Assembly (NCBI RefSeq): GCF_030131845.1
Contig: NZ_JASKYM010000006.1
Location: forward strand, 81,563 to 145,562
Length of the DNA stretch: 64,000 nt
Source of the DNA: Romboutsia sedimentorum
Lineage (GTDB): Bacteria > Bacillota > Clostridia > Peptostreptococcales > Peptostreptococcaceae
Direction: 5' to 3'
The notes beneath the pieces are model-generated. The model did not search any database. It had not been told where the DNA came from and was given only the letters and a program-made list of their open reading frames with translations. Positions 8,941-18,420 of this stretch are shown here, in pieces (within the stretch, counting starts at the first letter, position 1; the number at the start of each line of letters is the position of its first letter). A program made the translations under genes and the position numbers.

Positions 8941-9592
8941 AAGCAAGAAAAACAACACTAGACGAAAGAATTGAAATTGTGGGATTTTGTATAGCAAATA
9001 ATTTTAATTATGAGCTAACTTCAGATAAATATAATGTATCATATAATCAAATTTATACATGGGTGAAAAAGTTAAAAAAAATGGAGAGGAGATGATACTT
9101 CATAGCATAAAAAAAGAAACTATATATATTGCAATAAAGGAATTAAATCAAGAAGGATATCCGATATTTACACTATGTAAATTTGCAGGTATTGCAACGA
9201 GTTCATATTATAAATGGTTAAATAAAACGATCAATCTTAAGAGAGTCTACAGATTAATGAAAACATCAAATCTACATGCGGTAATCCGTAAGAAAAAGAA
9301 AAAAGATTTAGCAATATCTAATAATCCTACTGTAAAACCATTATTTCATAGTGATAGAGGATTTCAATATACACATAAAGCTTTTAAAGCTAAGTTAGAT
9401 AAGCAAGAACCTGTTCAAAGTATGTCCAGGGTGCCAAGGTGTATAGATAATGGTCCTATGGAAGGTTTTTGGGGAATTATTAAATCAGAGATGTATTATT
9501 TGAATAAGTTTCATACATTTGAGGAATTAAAATTAGCAATAGATAATTATATAAAATTTTATAATGAAAAAAGTGATGTTAGTATAATTGCA
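8941..9592 (+). pseudogene. Internally deleted IS3-family transposase remnant
   Basis: The first 150 bases carry an orfA-like helix-turn-helix frame without a start (TTLDERIEIVGFCIANN, VSYNQIYTWVKK) ending at a stop near 9090, with an A8 run that could be the old frameshift site. The overlapping frame from 9059 starts like orfB (MILHSIKKETIYIAIKELN, ASSYYKWL) but jumps from the early region straight into the catalytic core end (LFHSDRGFQYT, DNGPMEGFWGIIKSEMY). The first catalytic Asp region and a large middle part are missing, and the C-terminus is cut where the next IS begins at 9593. Confidence 0.85.
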
Positions 9593-9651
9593 TAGACACA
9601 ATTAATCGAACCAATTATAATATAGGTAGATTAGAAAGGGCGTGTCTAAAG

Positions 9652-9912
9652 ATGGCAAGATATACAGAAGAATTTAAAAATACAATTATAGAATTATATA
9701 AATCAGGAAAATCATTAGCAGTATTACACAGCGAGTATGGCATACCAAAATCAACAATATCTACATGGATAAAAGATAACTCTCCAGTATCTTCAAACTC
9801 AGATGATGAGATGACATTGAAAGAATTGAGATCTCTTAAAAGAGAATTATCTCAAATCAAAGAAGAGAATGAAATATTAAAAAAGGCTATGGCCATACTT
9901 GCAAAGAAGTAG
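9652..9912 (+). CDS. IS3-family transposase OrfA
   Basis: An 86-residue DNA-binding protein with an N-terminal helix-turn-helix (RYTEEFKNTIIELYKSGKS, YGIPKSTISTWIK) and a leucine-zipper-like C-terminal helix (LKELRSLKRELSQIKEENEIL). The frame contains the classic slippery heptamer A-AAA-AAG near 9880; a -1 slip there joins it directly to the orfB frame to give the OrfAB transposase. Confidence 0.93.
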   Translation: MARYTEEFKNTIIELYKSGKSLAVLHSEYGIPKSTISTWIKDNSPVSSNSDDEMTLKELRSLKRELSQIKEENEILKKAMAILAKK

Positions 9913-9965
9913 AATCTATTGTTAACCTGATTGATGAATTAAAAGAAGAACATAAAGTTGCATTA

Positions 9966-10775
9966 TTGTGTAAAGTGTTAGGTATTCCAAGAAGTACGTA
10001 CTATTCTTTTAGGTACAAAAAACCTAGTAAAACAGCCATTGAAAGAGAAATTTTAAAACAAGAAATCCAATCTATTTATGATGCTAGTAACGGTATTTAT
10101 GGTGCACCAAAAATTCATAAAATATTATCTAAAAAATTTGATGTAAGTATAAAAAGAGTACAGAGAATTATGAGTGAATTAGGATTAAAATCAGTGATAA
10201 TAAAAAAGTTTAAACACCATACTACCAAAGTAAAAATAGAAGATAAGGATAATGTTTTAAATCAAGATTTTACAACAGATACAATAAATGAAAAATGGGT
10301 TGGAGATATTACCTACATACACACAATAAAGGATGGCTGGTGCTATTTAGCGTCAGTCATGGATTTACATACAAAGAAGATAGTAGGCTATGCCTTTGAT
10401 AAGAATATGACAACTGATTTGATAATAAGAGCTTTAGATAATGCAGTTATAGTTCAAAATCGCGATGAGGGCCTTATATTTCATTCTGATTTAGGATCGC
10501 AATATACCAGTTTTGATTTCAGTAACTATACATCAAAAAATAAAATGATTCAGTCCTTTAGTAAAAAAGGATGTCCTTATGATAATGCCTGTATAGAGTC
10601 TTTCCATGCCATTTTAAAGAAAGAAGAAGTTTATAGGGTTAAGTATTTTGATTTTGAGTATGCAAAACTAAGGTTATTTGAATATATAGAAGGTTGGTAC
10701 AATAGAAAAAGAATTCATGGGAGTATTGGTTTTATATCGCCGGATGAATGCGAAAAAATAGCTAGAGCAAGTTAA
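9966..10775 (+). CDS. IS3-family transposase OrfB (DDE integrase core)
   Basis: The rve/DDE catalytic domain of the IS3 family: first Asp in WVGDITYI, second in FHSDLGSQYTS, Glu in NACIESFHAILKKEE. The TTG at 9966 is the first conventional start, but the frame is open upstream (KEVESIVNLIDELKEEH) back to the slippery site near 9880, so the working product is very probably the OrfAB fusion made by -1 frameshifting. All catalytic residues are present and no stop interrupts it. Confidence 0.93.
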   Translation: MCKVLGIPRSTYYSFRYKKPSKTAIEREILKQEIQSIYDASNGIYGAPKIHKILSKKFDVSIKRVQRIMSELGLKSVIIKKFKHHTTKVKIEDKDNVLNQDFTTDTINEKWVGDITYIHTIKDGWCYLASVMDLHTKKIVGYAFDKNMTTDLIIRALDNAVIVQNRDEGLIFHSDLGSQYTSFDFSNYTSKNKMIQSFSKKGCPYDNACIESFHAILKKEEVYRVKYFDFEYAKLRLFEYIEGWYNRKRIHGSIGFISPDECEKIARAS

Positions 10776-10796
10776 AAATTCAATTATTTGTGTCTA

Positions 10797-10879
10797 AAAT
10801 ATTGACATAGATCCAGATCCATTTGCCGTAGGATTCCTTCAGATTCCACCGTCAAGTTGTTGCACATGCCGGGCACATA
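10797..10879 (+). other. G+C-rich orphan fragment next to the IS
   Basis: This stretch is much richer in G+C than the sequence to its left. It has an open plus-strand frame (DPDPFAVGFLQIPP, CCTCRAHIKK) without a start, which looks like the last part of an unidentified gene truncated by the IS insertion. It marks the left edge of the imported block. Confidence 0.35.
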
Positions 10880-10918
10880 TAAAAAAGCAGCAGCCTTGAT
10901 TATTCAAAGCCGCTGCAA
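10880..10918 (-). terminator. Rho-independent terminator of the resistance operon
   Basis: On the minus strand GCAGCGGCTTTGA pairs with TCAAGGCTGCTGC (small bulges) and is followed by six T. It lies about 55 bases after the stop of the permease at 10971. Confidence 0.85.
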
Positions 10919-10970
10919 TATTAAATAGAGCTAGATTTAATCTTCTTTACCAACTTCATAAATAATATAA

Positions 10971-12785
10971 TTACAATTCATTTATCATTTCTGTTACAGA
11001 TATGTTTCGAATTCGTTTTGATGGAGCATAAACTGCTGCAATAGCTGCAATAAAAACAAATAGAATTATAATTAATAAAGGTATAATAGGCAGACTCCAA
11101 GTAGCGTAGTTAAAATGAGATGTAATAAGATTGTCATATAACAATTTACTAATCAATAGACCAACTATACAACCAACAGCACAGCCAGATAAAGCATAGG
11201 TAAATGCTTCAGAAGCTATCATCTTTGTTATTTGATGTTCGTCCATACCGATAGCACGCATTGCTCCATACTGATTTATTCTTGCAGACACACTCATAGA
11301 AATACTATTCATAATATTTAATACCGTAACTAAAGCAATAATTGCTAAAAATCCGTATACAAAGAATAAAAATGCCGTATATGTGCTAGTAGTCTGCTGG
11401 TCACGTTGGTCACTAAATTTATACTCTCCACCAACTACATTATGAATTGCTTCTACATTCTTATCCGTCACATTTTTTGTAGTTTGTATCATAACAAGTG
11501 AATAATCATTTACACCAGTCAGATTCCTAAAGGTTTCTCCAGAAGTAATGATAGTTATTTTTCCATTTGTATTGCCATCACTGCTGAATGGGTCAAATTT
11601 TAATAAACCTGCAATTTCAAGTTCCTTACTGCCTACTCTTAGTTTATCACCAATTTCTAATGTACTTTCTTTATCCCCTGTTGCAAGTACATATTTGCTG
11701 TCACCATATACCTTTGAAATATCGCTACCTTTTTTAAGCTGCTTATCCTTCGTAATGCAATCTAAATCAAATTCATCATAGGATATAATATCAATCGTAT
11801 TTGACGACGTATTAGCTTTGTTTAATTCTGCTGGAACATCAAGATAGTTCCTACGACCAAAAACATGTTCTACACCTTCCATGTTACTAATCTTATAAAG
11901 TAGTTCACTGTTTATGGAATTTGAATTACTTAGAATGTTGATTTCAGAAACATTGGATAGCTGAGGCATAAGACAACCAACGAATTCTATTAAAACAGAA
12001 AAACTCAAAAAAAGTATAATACTAAGTGCAAACGAGCTTGTCATAAGTATTAAATTTTTCTTTGCCGATACTGCATGATGAATACCAAGTGCAATTTCAA
12101 TTTTTGAAAAACGTGTATTCACACCATAAGTCATATTTTTTGTATTTTGTGAATTACCTGATACTGCTGTTATAGAAGATACTTTAGCAGCTCGTTTAGC
12201 CGGAACGCTCGCAGCAATGACAACCGTAACAGCACCAACAACAATTCCACTAATAATACCAATTAAGCTGATTCCAAAAACGGGCATATCAGAGTATTCT
12301 TCTACGACGACAAAGCGTAATGTAGCACATAACCCCCATGTGATTATAATTCCAAGTATAACACCTATAGGAACTGCAGTTTTACACCAGTTAAGAGATT
12401 CCAGTCTTACAAAACGGATAATTTGTTGTCTACTCATTCCAATACATCTCATCATTCCGAAGAACTTTGTCCTTTGATCAACAATACTGTTTATACTGCT
12501 TGAAATCATCAGTACTCCTGAAATAAGTATCAGAACAAACAATACTATAGCAGTAGAATATAGTGTACGTGCCGTTTGACTGCTGCTTAATCCTTGAAGT
12601 GCCATACTACCATGCTTATTCAGTAATTTTATTTTCTCCATTCTAACGCCCATGTCTGCCATACTAAACACAGCTGTTACCAAAAATACAGCAAAGATGA
12701 TACATAGAAGCGTCATACGATTGTGACGTCTGTGTACTTTTGCAGAAATCGGAATTAGGCTAAGATAGCTTTTCATTCTTAGCAC
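10971..12785 (-). CDS. FtsX/MacB-type ABC permease, peptide resistance
   Basis: A 604-residue permease with two FtsX-like membrane domains (about residues 75-195 and 475-595). Hydrophobic segments are at about 28-48, 78-98, 135-155, 170-192 and 245-268, then an extracellular domain of roughly 190 residues, then three C-terminal segments. It overlaps the ATPase start by 7 bases, so the two are translationally coupled. Together with the adjacent intramembrane-sensing kinase and regulator it resembles peptide-antibiotic detoxification systems; the substrate cannot be read from the sequence. Confidence 0.85.
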   Translation of the reverse strand: MLRMKSYLSLIPISAKVHRRHNRMTLLCIIFAVFLVTAVFSMADMGVRMEKIKLLNKHGSMALQGLSSSQTARTLYSTAIVLFVLILISGVLMISSSINSIVDQRTKFFGMMRCIGMSRQQIIRFVRLESLNWCKTAVPIGVILGIIITWGLCATLRFVVVEEYSDMPVFGISLIGIISGIVVGAVTVVIAASVPAKRAAKVSSITAVSGNSQNTKNMTYGVNTRFSKIEIALGIHHAVSAKKNLILMTSSFALSIILFLSFSVLIEFVGCLMPQLSNVSEINILSNSNSINSELLYKISNMEGVEHVFGRRNYLDVPAELNKANTSSNTIDIISYDEFDLDCITKDKQLKKGSDISKVYGDSKYVLATGDKESTLEIGDKLRVGSKELEIAGLLKFDPFSSDGNTNGKITIITSGETFRNLTGVNDYSLVMIQTTKNVTDKNVEAIHNVVGGEYKFSDQRDQQTTSTYTAFLFFVYGFLAIIALVTVLNIMNSISMSVSARINQYGAMRAIGMDEHQITKMIASEAFTYALSGCAVGCIVGLLISKLLYDNLITSHFNYATWSLPIIPLLIIILFVFIAAIAAVYAPSKRIRNISVTEMINEL

Positions 12786-13456
12786 CTCCCAAAATCAGTC
12801 AGTACCCCGTCTGAAACTTGCAGTATTCTGTCCGCTGTCTGAGCAATACTTCGGCTATGTGTAATCAGAATAATGGTCTGTTCATACTTTTTTGCAGCCT
12901 CTTTTAGTAATGCAATTACTTCGCTACTGTTTTGCGTATCCAAATTACCAGTTGGCTCGTCGGCAAGTATAATCGATGGTCGTGTAATCAGAGCACGCCC
13001 TATTGCTACACGCTGCTGTTGCCCACCAGATAATTGACTTGGTAAATGGTTGCGACGTTCTTTCAAATTAAGTACTGCAAGTAATTCTTCCAGATATTTT
13101 TTGTCTGGTTTCTGGTAATCAAGTAATACAGGAAATATAATATTTTGTTCAACTGTTAGTTCTGGAATTAAATTAAAACTCTGAAAAATAAATCCAATAT
13201 TCCTACGACGAAATATTGTTAAGCTACTATCTTTCATTTCGAAAATATCATTTCCATCAATAAATACCTTTCCAGAAGTAGGAGTATCAAGTCCACCTAC
13301 CATATTCAAAAGTGTACTTTTACCAGATCCTGACTCTCCGATGACTGCCACAAACTCGCCTTTTGGGACGGAAATTTTGGCGTCTTTTAATGCATGTACG
13401 GCAGCCTCACCACTGCCATATGTTTTAGAAATTGATTTAACTTCTAATAAATTCAT
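12779..13456 (-). CDS. ABC transporter ATPase (MacB/LolD type)
   Basis: A 225-residue ATPase: Walker [10 protein letters not shown] near residue 38, Q-loop [11 protein letters not shown], signature [15 protein letters not shown], Walker [13 protein letters not shown] and H-loop ITHS. This subfamily pairs with FtsX-type permeases, which fits the overlapping gene. The module order is regulator, kinase, ATPase, permease, with a 72-base gap between kinase and ATPase that may carry an inducible promoter. Confidence 0.93.
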   Translation of the reverse strand: MNLLEVKSISKTYGSGEAAVHALKDAKISVPKGEFVAVIGESGSGKSTLLNMVGGLDTPTSGKVFIDGNDIFEMKDSSLTIFRRRNIGFIFQSFNLIPELTVEQNIIFPVLLDYQKPDKKYLEELLAVLNLKERRNHLPSQLSGGQQQRVAIGRALITRPSIILADEPTGNLDTQNSSEVIALLKEAAKKYEQTIILITHSRSIAQTADRILQVSDGVLTDFGRC

Positions 13457-13528
13457 AGTCTAAACACCTCTTTCTGTATTGATATAAAAAGTTTATCATG
13501 TCAATCTTACTGTAAAATTACACTAATC

Positions 13529-14593
13529 CTACAATTGTGTAGGAATTAAAAAATTGATTGTAAATGTTGTACCAATACCTAATTCGCTGTCAACTTCTAT
13601 TGTTGCGCTATGTGCTTCTATAATAAGCTTTGCAAGGGGCAAGCCAAGTCCAATACCTTGTGTATCTTTAGAAAAACGGCTGCGATAAAATCTTTTAAAA
13701 ATATGATGTAAATCCTCTATATGAATACCACTTCCGTTATCTTTTATAATAATTTGAATAATAGAAGCGAATTGTTTCCATTCTATACATATAGTATTAC
13801 CTTCTTTAGTATGGTCAAAAGCGTTTTTAACAATGTTGCTAATTGCTTCAATTAGCCAATTACGGTCACATAATAAAGTAATAGTATCATCTCCAGAAAA
13901 ATATAGTTTCTTTCCCTCCTGCTCGTTACGATAGGTAAAGTGTCTTTCAATATAGCCTATCATTTCAGATACACTTTCTATAGATTTTTCTATTACGATT
14001 GTTCCTGCATCAAATTTTGTAATTTTTAAGAGGTTTTGTACAAGTATTTCTATTCTATCAAGTTCCTGCTCTGAAAGATAAGTAAATTCCTTTATTACCG
14101 GTAAATCATTTACTTCTTCCTGCATAATACCGTTATATATGTTAAGATTCGTAAGTGGGGTTTTCAATTGGTGCGAAATATCAGATATGGTATCTTTTAA
14201 GAATTTTTTTGATTTCTCTTTGTTTTTAGCGTTGGCGCTCAAAATAGAAACTAAGGAATTTACTTCATGAAATAGTCTATACAGCTCGCCCTCATCATTA
14301 CATTCAATACGTGAATTTTGATTTCCAGAAATATATTCCCTAATTTGTGTTGTGGCATTCTCCATAATTTTATTTTGTTCCTTAAAGTACCAATACCCAA
14401 TTGCCAATATAAAGATATCCATACACAAAGAAGATAAAAGTATATATAATGCTGCGTTTTCTAATTTAAAGCCTATGAAAGCAACTGAAATAAGGGTAAA
14501 CACTATTATGAATAGCAGTACTAAGTAAAAAAGTAATTTAGTTTTTCTGTTTACTAATATTTTCATATTGTACCTCAATTTATAGTCTTCCAT
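13529..14593 (-). CDS. Intramembrane-sensing histidine kinase
   Basis: A 354-residue kinase with two N-terminal membrane helices separated by only a few residues (about 16-38 and 44-66), so it has no extracellular sensor; this is the BceS-like layout in which the partner ABC transporter senses the peptide. A HAMP-like linker follows, then the phospho-accepting His in ISHQLKTPLTNL and the ATP-binding N box (AISNIVKNAFDHT) and G boxes (DNGSGIHIEDL, GIGLGLPLAK). Its start overlaps the end of the response regulator gene. Confidence 0.92.
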   Translation of the reverse strand: MEDYKLRYNMKILVNRKTKLLFYLVLLFIIVFTLISVAFIGFKLENAALYILLSSLCMDIFILAIGYWYFKEQNKIMENATTQIREYISGNQNSRIECNDEGELYRLFHEVNSLVSILSANAKNKEKSKKFLKDTISDISHQLKTPLTNLNIYNGIMQEEVNDLPVIKEFTYLSEQELDRIEILVQNLLKITKFDAGTIVIEKSIESVSEMIGYIERHFTYRNEQEGKKLYFSGDDTITLLCDRNWLIEAISNIVKNAFDHTKEGNTICIEWKQFASIIQIIIKDNGSGIHIEDLHHIFKRFYRSRFSKDTQGIGLGLPLAKLIIEAHSATIEVDSELGIGTTFTINFLIPTQL

Positions 14594-15261
14594 TTATATC
14601 CCATACCTCGGACCGTCACTATGTTTCGTGGTTCACCTGGCTTATCTTCAATTTTTGTACGCAGTCTACGTATATATACAGTAAGGGTATTGCTATCTAT
14701 ATAATTTTCGTTGCAATCCCATAGCTTTCCTAAAATTTGTTCTGGCGAAAGAACATTATTTAGATTTTCCATAAAAAGGCATAATAATTTATACTCGCTT
14801 GCTGTTAAATCAAGTTGTTCTCCTTTTTTATAGACTTCTCTTTTTAGTAATTGTACTTTTATATCATTAGAGTTTAATTCAGTATCTAATTGATTAAAAT
14901 TATCGGTTCTACGAAGCAACGCATTTATTCTTGATAGAAACACTGCCAACTTGAAAGGCTTTGTAATATAATCATCGCCTCCGATATCAAGTCCCATTAT
15001 AATATCAGTTTCCTCATCAGCAGCAGTAAGAAACATAATCGGTACCTTTGATATTTTACGAATTTTTTTACATAAATCGTATCCTGAGCCGTCGGGAAGT
15101 GATACATCTAAAATTACTAAATCATATTTTCCATTTATCCATAATGTTTCCGCTTCAATACTTGTACGGGCAATATCTATCTCATATCCTTGCTTTTTGA
15201 TAGCAAAAGATAAACCATTGATTAAATTTAAATCATCTTCAACAAAGAAAATACGTTTCAT
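14575..15261 (-). CDS. OmpR-family response regulator
   Basis: A 228-residue regulator with receiver domain (acidic pair VEDD, phospho-Asp in LVILDVSLPDGSG, Lys in ITKPF) and a C-terminal winged helix (LTASEYKLLCLF, DSNTLTVYIRRLRTKIE, VRGMGYKW). It partners the kinase it overlaps and should activate the downstream ATPase/permease genes on exposure to a peptide antibiotic. Its ATG overlaps the stop of a small upstream frame (ATGA). Confidence 0.93.
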   Translation of the reverse strand: MKRIFFVEDDLNLINGLSFAIKKQGYEIDIARTSIEAETLWINGKYDLVILDVSLPDGSGYDLCKKIRKISKVPIMFLTAADEETDIIMGLDIGGDDYITKPFKLAVFLSRINALLRRTDNFNQLDTELNSNDIKVQLLKREVYKKGEQLDLTASEYKLLCLFMENLNNVLSPEQILGKLWDCNENYIDSNTLTVYIRRLRTKIEDKPGEPRNIVTVRGMGYKWKTIN

Positions 15262-15383
15262 TTGCTTTCACCGTCCTTTATTTTTTGCCAGTATACCATA
15301 ATTTCAACAGGCTTCTCCGCGACCTTTGATATCGGTTGCATACGGCTAAACTTCACCACATCCGGTATACGATTTTGTGTCAT
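15258..15383 (-). CDS. Small upstream frame coupled to the regulator
   Basis: A 41-residue frame beginning MTQNRIPDVV and ending KIKDGESK, whose TGA overlaps the regulator's ATG. The family is not recognised. It could be a real small protein, a leader frame for translational coupling, or the tail of a truncated gene. Its own ribosome binding site is weak. A TTGACT / TATAGA promoter-like pair lies upstream around 15415-15445 on this strand. Confidence 0.35.
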   Translation of the reverse strand: MTQNRIPDVVKFSRMQPISKVAEKPVEIMVYWQKIKDGESK

Positions 15384-15613
15384 AGATTTTATACCCGTCT
15401 TTCAAAAATCTATACGATATTATTATATACAGTCAACCCAGTAAGTACAATAAGCAAACTGTGAGTACTATGATATATCAACCTCTAAAATCATGGTATT
15501 TTTATAAAGCAAACCACTATGATAATGTAGTGTTTTACTTTATATAAATGTCTTTGGATTTATTTCCATAAAAGAATATAATATAAATATAGAATGCTGT
15601 TGGAGGAAATAAA

Positions 15614-15672
15614 ATGGACTATATGACAACAAAACAAGCCTCCAAAATTTGAAATATTTCTCAAAGACGCGA
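15614..15672 (+). pseudogene. Remnant of a small helix-turn-helix protein
   Basis: A good GGAGG site precedes an ATG reading MDYMTTKQASKI and then TGA; the frame continues NISQRR. In common small excisionase-like HTH proteins this region reads with a Trp at the stop position, so a TGG to TGA change plus loss of the 3' part is likely. It lies just upstream of the next regulator. Confidence 0.45.
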
Positions 15673-15708
15673 AAAAGCCTGTTGACGGGCGAAGAAAGGA
15701 GTTTCGAA

Positions 15709-16416
15709 ATGAATAGTGTTTTGATTATAGACGATGATAAAGAGCTTTGTACTCTTATGAAAAAATGTGTAGAGAAAGAGAATTTATCTGCTATTATTGC
15801 ACATGGTGGTATGGAGGGGATTCGTTTGGTTGATGAAAATAAAAGTAGTGGCTCTCTTTCTCTCGTAATTTTGGATATAATGATGCCGGATATAAATGGT
15901 TTTCAAGTTCTTAAAATAATTAGAGAAACAAGCAATATCCCTGTGCTTATGCTTACTGCTAAAAGCGACGAGGACGATAAAGTTTCCGGACTACGCTTAG
16001 GTGCTGACGATTATCTAACAAAGCCGTTCAGTATTAGCGAGCTTATGGCTCGTGTAAATTCTCTGATTCGCCGTTATACTACTTTAAACCCTACTTTTGC
16101 AACGGAAACAGATTGCATAGAATTACAAGGTATGGTGATTGATAAAGCAAACCGCATTGTTTCTGTCAATGATATTTTAGTTGAACTCACAGGTAAAGAA
16201 TTTGATTTACTTTCATTTTTGGCTTCAAATAAAGGACGGGTGTTTACCAAAAAACATATTTACACGCAAGTGTGGGAAGATGAATATGCTTTTGACGATA
16301 GCAATATTATGTCTTTTATCAGTAAACTTAGAAAAAAGATTGAGCCGGATTCCGACCATCCATCTTATATTTTGACAGTTAGAGGTGTCGGCTATCGTTT
16401 TAATAAGGAGGCTTGA
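15709..16416 (+). CDS. OmpR-family response regulator of the LanFEG-1 module
   Basis: A 235-residue regulator: receiver with IIDDD, phospho-Asp in LVILDIMMPDING, Lys in LTKPFS, then a winged helix ending VRGVGYRF. The start is the ATG at 15709 eight bases after GAAAGGAG; longer frames upstream lack a site. The kinase follows after 6 bases and the transporter after a terminator, a layout like the C. difficile CprK/R-CprABC lantibiotic-resistance locus. Base composition is richer in G+C than the flanks, suggesting transfer. Confidence 0.92.
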   Translation: MNSVLIIDDDKELCTLMKKCVEKENLSAIIAHGGMEGIRLVDENKSSGSLSLVILDIMMPDINGFQVLKIIRETSNIPVLMLTAKSDEDDKVSGLRLGADDYLTKPFSISELMARVNSLIRRYTTLNPTFATETDCIELQGMVIDKANRIVSVNDILVELTGKEFDLLSFLASNKGRVFTKKHIYTQVWEDEYAFDDSNIMSFISKLRKKIEPDSDHPSYILTVRGVGYRFNKEA

Positions 16417-16422
16417 TAAAAT

Positions 16423-17340
16423 ATGAATGTTTATCTGATTTTTGCATTAGTTATTACCCTGCTTATCATAGTATACCTTGTTTCTGTCTTATGGCGTGTC
16501 CAAACGCAACTTACCCTTATAAAAGATGCTTTAGAAGATATAAAAAACGGAAATCTTAATCGACGTGTTTTAGCAAGAGAAAGCGATATGACAAGGAAAA
16601 TTTGTTATGATATAAATGAAATTGCAATTAACAACCAAGCACGATTTATTCAGCAAAAACAATCAGATCAAGCATACAAAAGGTTAATGACAAGTCTTTC
16701 CCACGATGTAAAAACTCCGCTTGCTTCTTTGGTTGGTTATTTAGAAGCAATCCAAAGTAAAATTGTTGTAGGTGAAGAAAAGGACGAATATATCAAGGTC
16801 GCATTTGATAAAGCCCAACACTTAAAATATTTCGTAGAAAATCTGTTTGACTGGGTAAAATTAAACTCGGGGGAACAGGCTTTTCGTTTCGAGCTTTTGG
16901 ATTTAAACGAGTTATCTCGTAATATTGTAGCTGATTGGGTTCCTATTTTAGAGAAAAATCATTTTGAATATGAGTTTGATATTCCTACAACAGAGTATCC
17001 AATACGCATAGATGCAAACGCATATACCCGTATTCTCAATAATCTACTACAAAATATCATTACCCACAGTGAGGGCAATAATATGGCACTGCGTATTTTT
17101 GAAAATGGACAGCAAGTCAAAATTGCAATATCAGACAATGGGAAAGGAATATCCCCTGATAATCTTCCACACATTTTTGAAAGACTGTACAAATGTGACA
17201 ATTCACGAGGTGCAAAAGGAAGTGGCTTAGGTTTGGCTATTGCCAAGGAACTTGTAAGCGTTCACAAGGGAACTATAACTACCGATAGCACTCTCGGTTT
17301 CGGAACAACATTTACGATTTTATTTCCGAAAGCCCTGTGA
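16423..17340 (+). CDS. Sensor histidine kinase of the LanFEG-1 module
   Basis: A 305-residue kinase with a single N-terminal membrane helix (about residues 3-24), a HAMP-like linker, phospho-accepting His in SLSHDVKTPLASL, N box (LLQNIITHS) and G boxes (DNGKGISPDNL, GSGLGLAIAK). There is no extracellular domain, so sensing probably depends on the membrane or on a partner. The last codons lie inside the terminator hairpin. Confidence 0.9.
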   Translation: MNVYLIFALVITLLIIVYLVSVLWRVQTQLTLIKDALEDIKNGNLNRRVLARESDMTRKICYDINEIAINNQARFIQQKQSDQAYKRLMTSLSHDVKTPLASLVGYLEAIQSKIVVGEEKDEYIKVAFDKAQHLKYFVENLFDWVKLNSGEQAFRFELLDLNELSRNIVADWVPILEKNHFEYEFDIPTTEYPIRIDANAYTRILNNLLQNIITHSEGNNMALRIFENGQQVKIAISDNGKGISPDNLPHIFERLYKCDNSRGAKGSGLGLAIAKELVSVHKGTITTDSTLGFGTTFTILFPKAL

Positions 17341-17358
17341 CAGCACAGGGCTTTCTTA
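17329..17358 (+). terminator. Terminator overlapping the kinase stop codon
   Basis: AAAGCCCTGTG pairs perfectly with CACAGGGCTTT around a 4-base loop, followed by a short T-rich run. It separates the regulator/kinase transcript from the transporter genes, which must have their own promoter in 17360-17480. Confidence 0.85.
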
Positions 17359-17496
17359 CTGTAAAACAAGATAAAAACAAGATTTCAACAAGGTTATGGC
17401 AAGGTTAATGTATTATAATTTAATTGTGATTATTTCTACCGCCATATCGGTTATCACATTGCCAAAGCAAAGGTATTAAAAGTGAGGAGATTTTAT

Positions 17497-18420
17497 ATGA
17501 ATGATTTTATAATTGAAACGAAACAACTGACAAAGAATTATGGAGAGCAGACAGCAGTTAATTCAGTCAACCTACATGTAAAAAAAGGTGGGATTTATGG
17601 ATTGTTAGGACGCAACGGAGCAGGAAAAACCACTCTTATGAAAATGATTTTAGGGTTGACTCCAATCACTTCTGGCGAAGTGGATGTATTCGGACAGAAT
17701 ATCAAAGGTCGAGAAAAACGAGTATATCCCCGTATCGGTGCTATGATTGAAACACCGGGTTTTTATCCAAACTTAACAGGAACGGAAAACTTAGAGATTT
17801 TTGCGAAACTGCGTGGCACATCTGCTCCCAATGCAGTTGAAAATGCATTGAAAGTAGTGGGATTACCTTATAAAGACAAAAAGTTGTTCGGTAAGTATTC
17901 GCTCGGAATGAAGCAACGTCTTGGGATTGCTAACGCTATTATGCACGACCCCGAACTACTGATTTTAGACGAACCTACAAACGGTCTTGACCCTATTGGC
18001 ATTGCAGAAATAAGAGATTTTATCAAACATTTGAGTGTTGAACGAGGAAAGACAATTCTTATTTCCAGTCATATTCTTTCGGAAATCTCATTATTGGCTG
18101 ATGATATTGGAGTTATTGACCACGGTGTTCTTTTAGACGAAAGTAGCATGGACGAACTGGAAAAGAAAAACCGCAGCTATATCATGCTTAAAGTTTCAGA
18201 TGTTCCAAAAGCTTCACTGATTTTAGAACGAGAATTCAACTTGAAAGATTATTCTGTTCAAAATGATCAAACCCTACGACTTTATGACACTACTGTGGAT
18301 ATAGGTAAAATCAATAAATCCCTTGTAATGCAGAATATAACTGTTATTAGTTCGGTGCTTTGTCATGATACCTTAGAGGACTACTTCAAAAAAATTACAG
18401 GAGGTGAAGGCATTGCTTAA
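17497..18420 (+). CDS. Lantibiotic-protection ABC ATPase (LanF/CprA-like)
   Basis: A 307-residue ATPase: Walker A GRNGAGKTT, Q-loop TPGFYPNLT, signature YSLGMKQRLGIA, Walker B LLILDEPTNGLDP, H-loop SSHIL, plus the C-terminal extension of the LanF group. With the two membrane proteins that follow it forms a LanFEG-type complex that expels lantibiotics from the membrane. The ATG at 17497 lies eight bases after AGTGAGGAG; a GTG at 17482 is part of that site. It overlaps the next gene. Confidence 0.92.
   Translation: MNDFIIETKQLTKNYGEQTAVNSVNLHVKKGGIYGLLGRNGAGKTTLMKMILGLTPITSGEVDVFGQNIKGREKRVYPRIGAMIETPGFYPNLTGTENLEIFAKLRGTSAPNAVENALKVVGLPYKDKKLFGKYSLGMKQRLGIANAIMHDPELLILDEPTNGLDPIGIAEIRDFIKHLSVERGKTILISSHILSEISLLADDIGVIDHGVLLDESSMDELEKKNRSYIMLKVSDVPKASLILEREFNLKDYSVQNDQTLRLYDTTVDIGKINKSLVMQNITVISSVLCHDTLEDYFKKITGGEGIA

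Larger units (their letters stand above)
9593..10796 (+). mobile_element. IS3-family insertion sequence, apparently intact
   Basis: The element is about 1.2 kb. Its ends are inverted repeats: TAGACACAATTAATCGAA at 9593 and the complement of TAGACACAAATAATTGAA ending at 10796. It holds orfA and orfB in overlapping frames. No matching target duplication is visible (GCA left, AAA right), and the two flanks are unrelated (IS remnant on the left, G+C-rich block on the right), so a deletion or recombination probably happened through this copy. Confidence 0.85.
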
